Assembly: GCF_900176375.1 (NCBI RefSeq)
Contig: NZ_FWYF01000003.1
Coordinates: 806,001 to 870,000 of the forward strand
Direction of reading: 5' to 3'
Source: Reichenbachiella faecimaris
GTDB taxonomy: Bacteria; Bacteroidota; Bacteroidia; Cytophagales; Cyclobacteriaceae
Length of the DNA stretch: 64,000 nucleotides
The notes beneath the pieces were generated by a model. The model was given only the letters and a program-made list of their open reading frames with translations. It ran no database searches and was not told where the DNA came from. The position numbers and the translations under genes were made by a program. Every line of letters starts with the position of its first letter. The first letter of the stretch is position 1. Positions 63,101-64,000 of this stretch are shown here, piece by piece.

Positions 63101-64000
63101 AACTGGCGCAAGCCGGAATAGATGGCAATATATTACAAGTAGAAGTAGAAGACTTAGAAAAGCAACTCAGTCAGCAATCAGAGGATTTTAGTTCTGGTTT
63201 TGAAGCCAAGGCTGTGACTTGGGAGGATGTGCAGCGGTCATTGAACCCTAACGAGGTGGCGCTAGAGATGGTTAGGTTTAGAGTATTTGATCATAGCTTT
63301 TCTAAAGACTCCATCATGTACGCAGTGATGTACGTGAAGAATGAGAAGAAAAGTACACCAGGTCTGATCTTATTGAAGAATGGTAAAGACATGGAGTCTA
63401 AATACTTAAAACTCTATAGAAATAGTATCAAGTTTAGAATTGATGATCAGAAGTCTTATGACAATTTTTGGAGACCTATTCAAGATGTTGTGGGCAATCC
63501 TGGTCGAATTTACGTGTCAGCTGATGGGGTGTACAACCAGCTGAATTTAGAGGCGATTAAGCTTGAGGATGGTAGTTATGTTCTGGATAGATCCAATATT
63601 ATCCTGGTAAGTAATACAAAAGATTTGTTCTTTGATAAAATCACAACAAACGTAGTACAAGAAGCAAATACTGCCGAAATGTTTGGGAACCCTACCTATT
63701 ATGTATCTTCCAAGCCAGGGAATTGGACTGGACGGGCGACTATGAGGGGAGGCAACCCAGATGTGATTGGCCAATTGCCAGGAACAGAAAAGGAGGTGAC
63801 CGAACTGAAAGATTTGCTCAGGAAAGATGGATGGGTAACGACCGATCATAAAGAAAGAGAAGCCACAGAGCAAGCCATCAAAGCAATGGACAATCCGAAA
63901 ATTTTCCACATTGCCACGCATGGATTTTTCCAACCAGATGCAGATTTGAGTGCTGAGGATATTGCGATGAATGAAAATCTCGCGGCTCAAAATCCACTAT
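60190..64000 (+). CDS. TPR-CHAT domain protein, 3'-truncated by the window edge
   Basis: At least 1,270 codons, running off the window with no stop. Signal peptide at 1-23 (ending VSAQ). Residues about 30-880 are tetratricopeptide-like helices, including late clear pairs such as GEYDESEGNINKSEKLQ, GDYDAAETQLERVIEIREKQFG and GEAENYYGKAKSLYESFF. The CHAT (caspase-fold peptidase) domain begins near 1030. The catalytic histidine block reads FHIATHGFF, with H1244; the catalytic Cys should follow beyond base 64000. CHAT proteins are proteases or protease-like effectors, some in defence or cell-death systems. This one is exported, as is common in Bacteroidetes, so a surface or periplasmic role is more likely. 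Confidence 0.9.
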   Translation, partial: MKNGQLRILGIVLLSFIVLDVSAQTKYDKKMEKADEAYEIGDYEKARSEIEKIKKQSTKKIGGVNEFLPIARIKEAKYDVALGIVGGVHQSVAEGLEMSEVVNGPDSEVHALLLKESTEVMTLYGDYVKAKEYLDKARPILEEAGMDENLAAAVDVLEAQIKVGRGYYTEAIELINGKMDFYQGRALLDDGAKRSVERERKREFARMMMFKGDAYRKMGNYLSADSAFVYSIDWVKDNLGKADILYSEAQYLNTLLLEENGLEIDAVVDLYEGAFVHTVRKYLPQHYVTIRIRERLIKSYIRNGNKAKLNNHMTEFRKVIKQNYEKNSLYSIVLETLDYDVLLGGKDVGLENDVSEMLGAESVIPKYHPKRIDMLEFANSVAVINGRHDNSYQYLTQILDIKEKLYGVESPEYNLSKVKMANYYVDYTEKFAEALEIYNTSWDQIVKKEIHEGHLDYVDILDHQAIFYEENDQYERASEILDVALEASRRKYDNEDVEYAIELDKIANLQFKIGQYAEAENNINEALRILEKADKELAGGYYAQSLITQATLFAIKGEYDESEGNINKSEKLQKSGIRTVETSGIEIEDELAEVYVDIGRYRDAEKLIEGDLKKKESRFGPTSRHLNDPLILKARLKMILGDYTLAEKIANRAYNITYDIFGEGSSKITPSLVTLAKINTTIGDYDAAETQLERVIEIREKQFGRDHIDVARAVSDLALVRFYNDAPTLEVEDLFLRAERIIGKKLGGSNPHYAEVLKNLAIVYVAELRFDEAFVYLEDAANIWDRRIGRRNNINAATINILRGDIYYNQRQYGEAENYYGKAKSLYESFFSKSHPEYVKVLSKMSKTYFMQGDIKKSQESIEEVLANYSVFIKDYFPSLSEREKAKFWNTIKQDYEFYNTIVINYSGKNSELIGSLYNNALLTKALLLSSSIKIRQRILSSGDENLISTYREWEAKKETLTQVLSMSTDQLAQAGIDGNILQVEVEDLEKQLSQQSEDFSSGFEAKAVTWEDVQRSLNPNEVALEMVRFRVFDHSFSKDSIMYAVMYVKNEKKSTPGLILLKNGKDMESKYLKLYRNSIKFRIDDQKSYDNFWRPIQDVVGNPGRIYVSADGVYNQLNLEAIKLEDGSYVLDRSNIILVSNTKDLFFDKITTNVVQEANTAEMFGNPTYYVSSKPGNWTGRATMRGGNPDVIGQLPGTEKEVTELKDLLRKDGWVTTDHKEREATEQAIKAMDNPKIFHIATHGFFQPDADLSAEDIAMNENLAAQNPL

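Noticed and set aside
63547-63990. 147-codon open frame antisense to the CHAT gene
   Set aside because: The plus-strand frame carries the CHAT histidine motif and runs unbroken from 60190, so this is a shadow.

Overview
The window reads as chromosomal DNA from an aerobic, probably marine or soil, gliding-type Bacteroidetes, most likely the order Cytophagales (Reichenbachiella-like). The support is: SusC/SusD/SusE proteins, a type IX secretion sorting domain on an amylase, an ECF sigma/FecR/TonB-receptor set, an IPExxxVDY-family gene directly before pyruvate kinase, a PUR-alpha-like DUF3276 gene, TAnnTTTG-type promoter elements, and almost no Shine-Dalgarno sequences. The genus is a guess. I see no tRNA, rRNA, CRISPR array, insertion sequence or prophage gene.

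Layout. 1-3.1 kb: end of a short-chain dehydrogenase with an NTF2-like partner, then an AI-2E-type membrane protein and a DUF58 protein on the other strand. 3.3-12.9 kb: housekeeping genes (DUF3276, a second AI-2E-family permease abutting ychF, aconitase, greA, a HIT protein, a WD40 protein, a DivIVA-like protein, folB) and a DUF4097 beta-repeat protein. 13.0-15.9 kb: an apparent export-side redox operon of a di-heme oxidoreductase lipoprotein, a Tat-type Rieske lipoprotein and an outer-membrane barrel. It converges on a tiny secreted protein made of three LKGPxAKNxKxW repeats. 16.6-17.5 kb: an orphan PhnD-like binding protein.

17.6-37.0 kb is the main accessory locus, a complete alpha-glucan (starch/maltodextrin) utilisation locus. 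One arm on the minus strand runs GH31, GH97 (SusB), GH13 lipoprotein and an MFS sugar transporter, with 1-nt stop/start overlaps at the last two junctions. The other arm on the plus strand runs SusC, SusD, SusE, a large GH13 with a T9SS tail and a GH13 lipoprotein. A LacI-family regulator lies between. Both arms carry copies of the same AATCGTTTGC operator-like site, plus a second shared element of about 38 bp. The implied flow is: surface binding and cutting (SusDE, T9SS amylase), SusC import, periplasmic trimming (GH13s, GH97), MFS uptake and cytoplasmic GH31 hydrolysis.

37.0-46.5 kb is a signalling and uptake region: a histidine kinase with a periplasmic solute-binding domain, a divergent SiaB-type kinase, then ECF sigma, FecR, a TonB receptor with an STN signalling domain, and a GH37 trehalase lipoprotein. 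46.7-50.3 kb holds an OsmC protein, an Lpd-like flavoprotein lacking both redox cysteines, a PqiA-like protein and an unknown exported protein. 50.4-60.0 kb returns to core genes: LytS/LytTR two-component pair, IPExxxVDY protein, pyk, a TPR plus type-1 binding-fold protein, hemL and priA. The window ends inside a very long TPR-CHAT (caspase-fold) protein.
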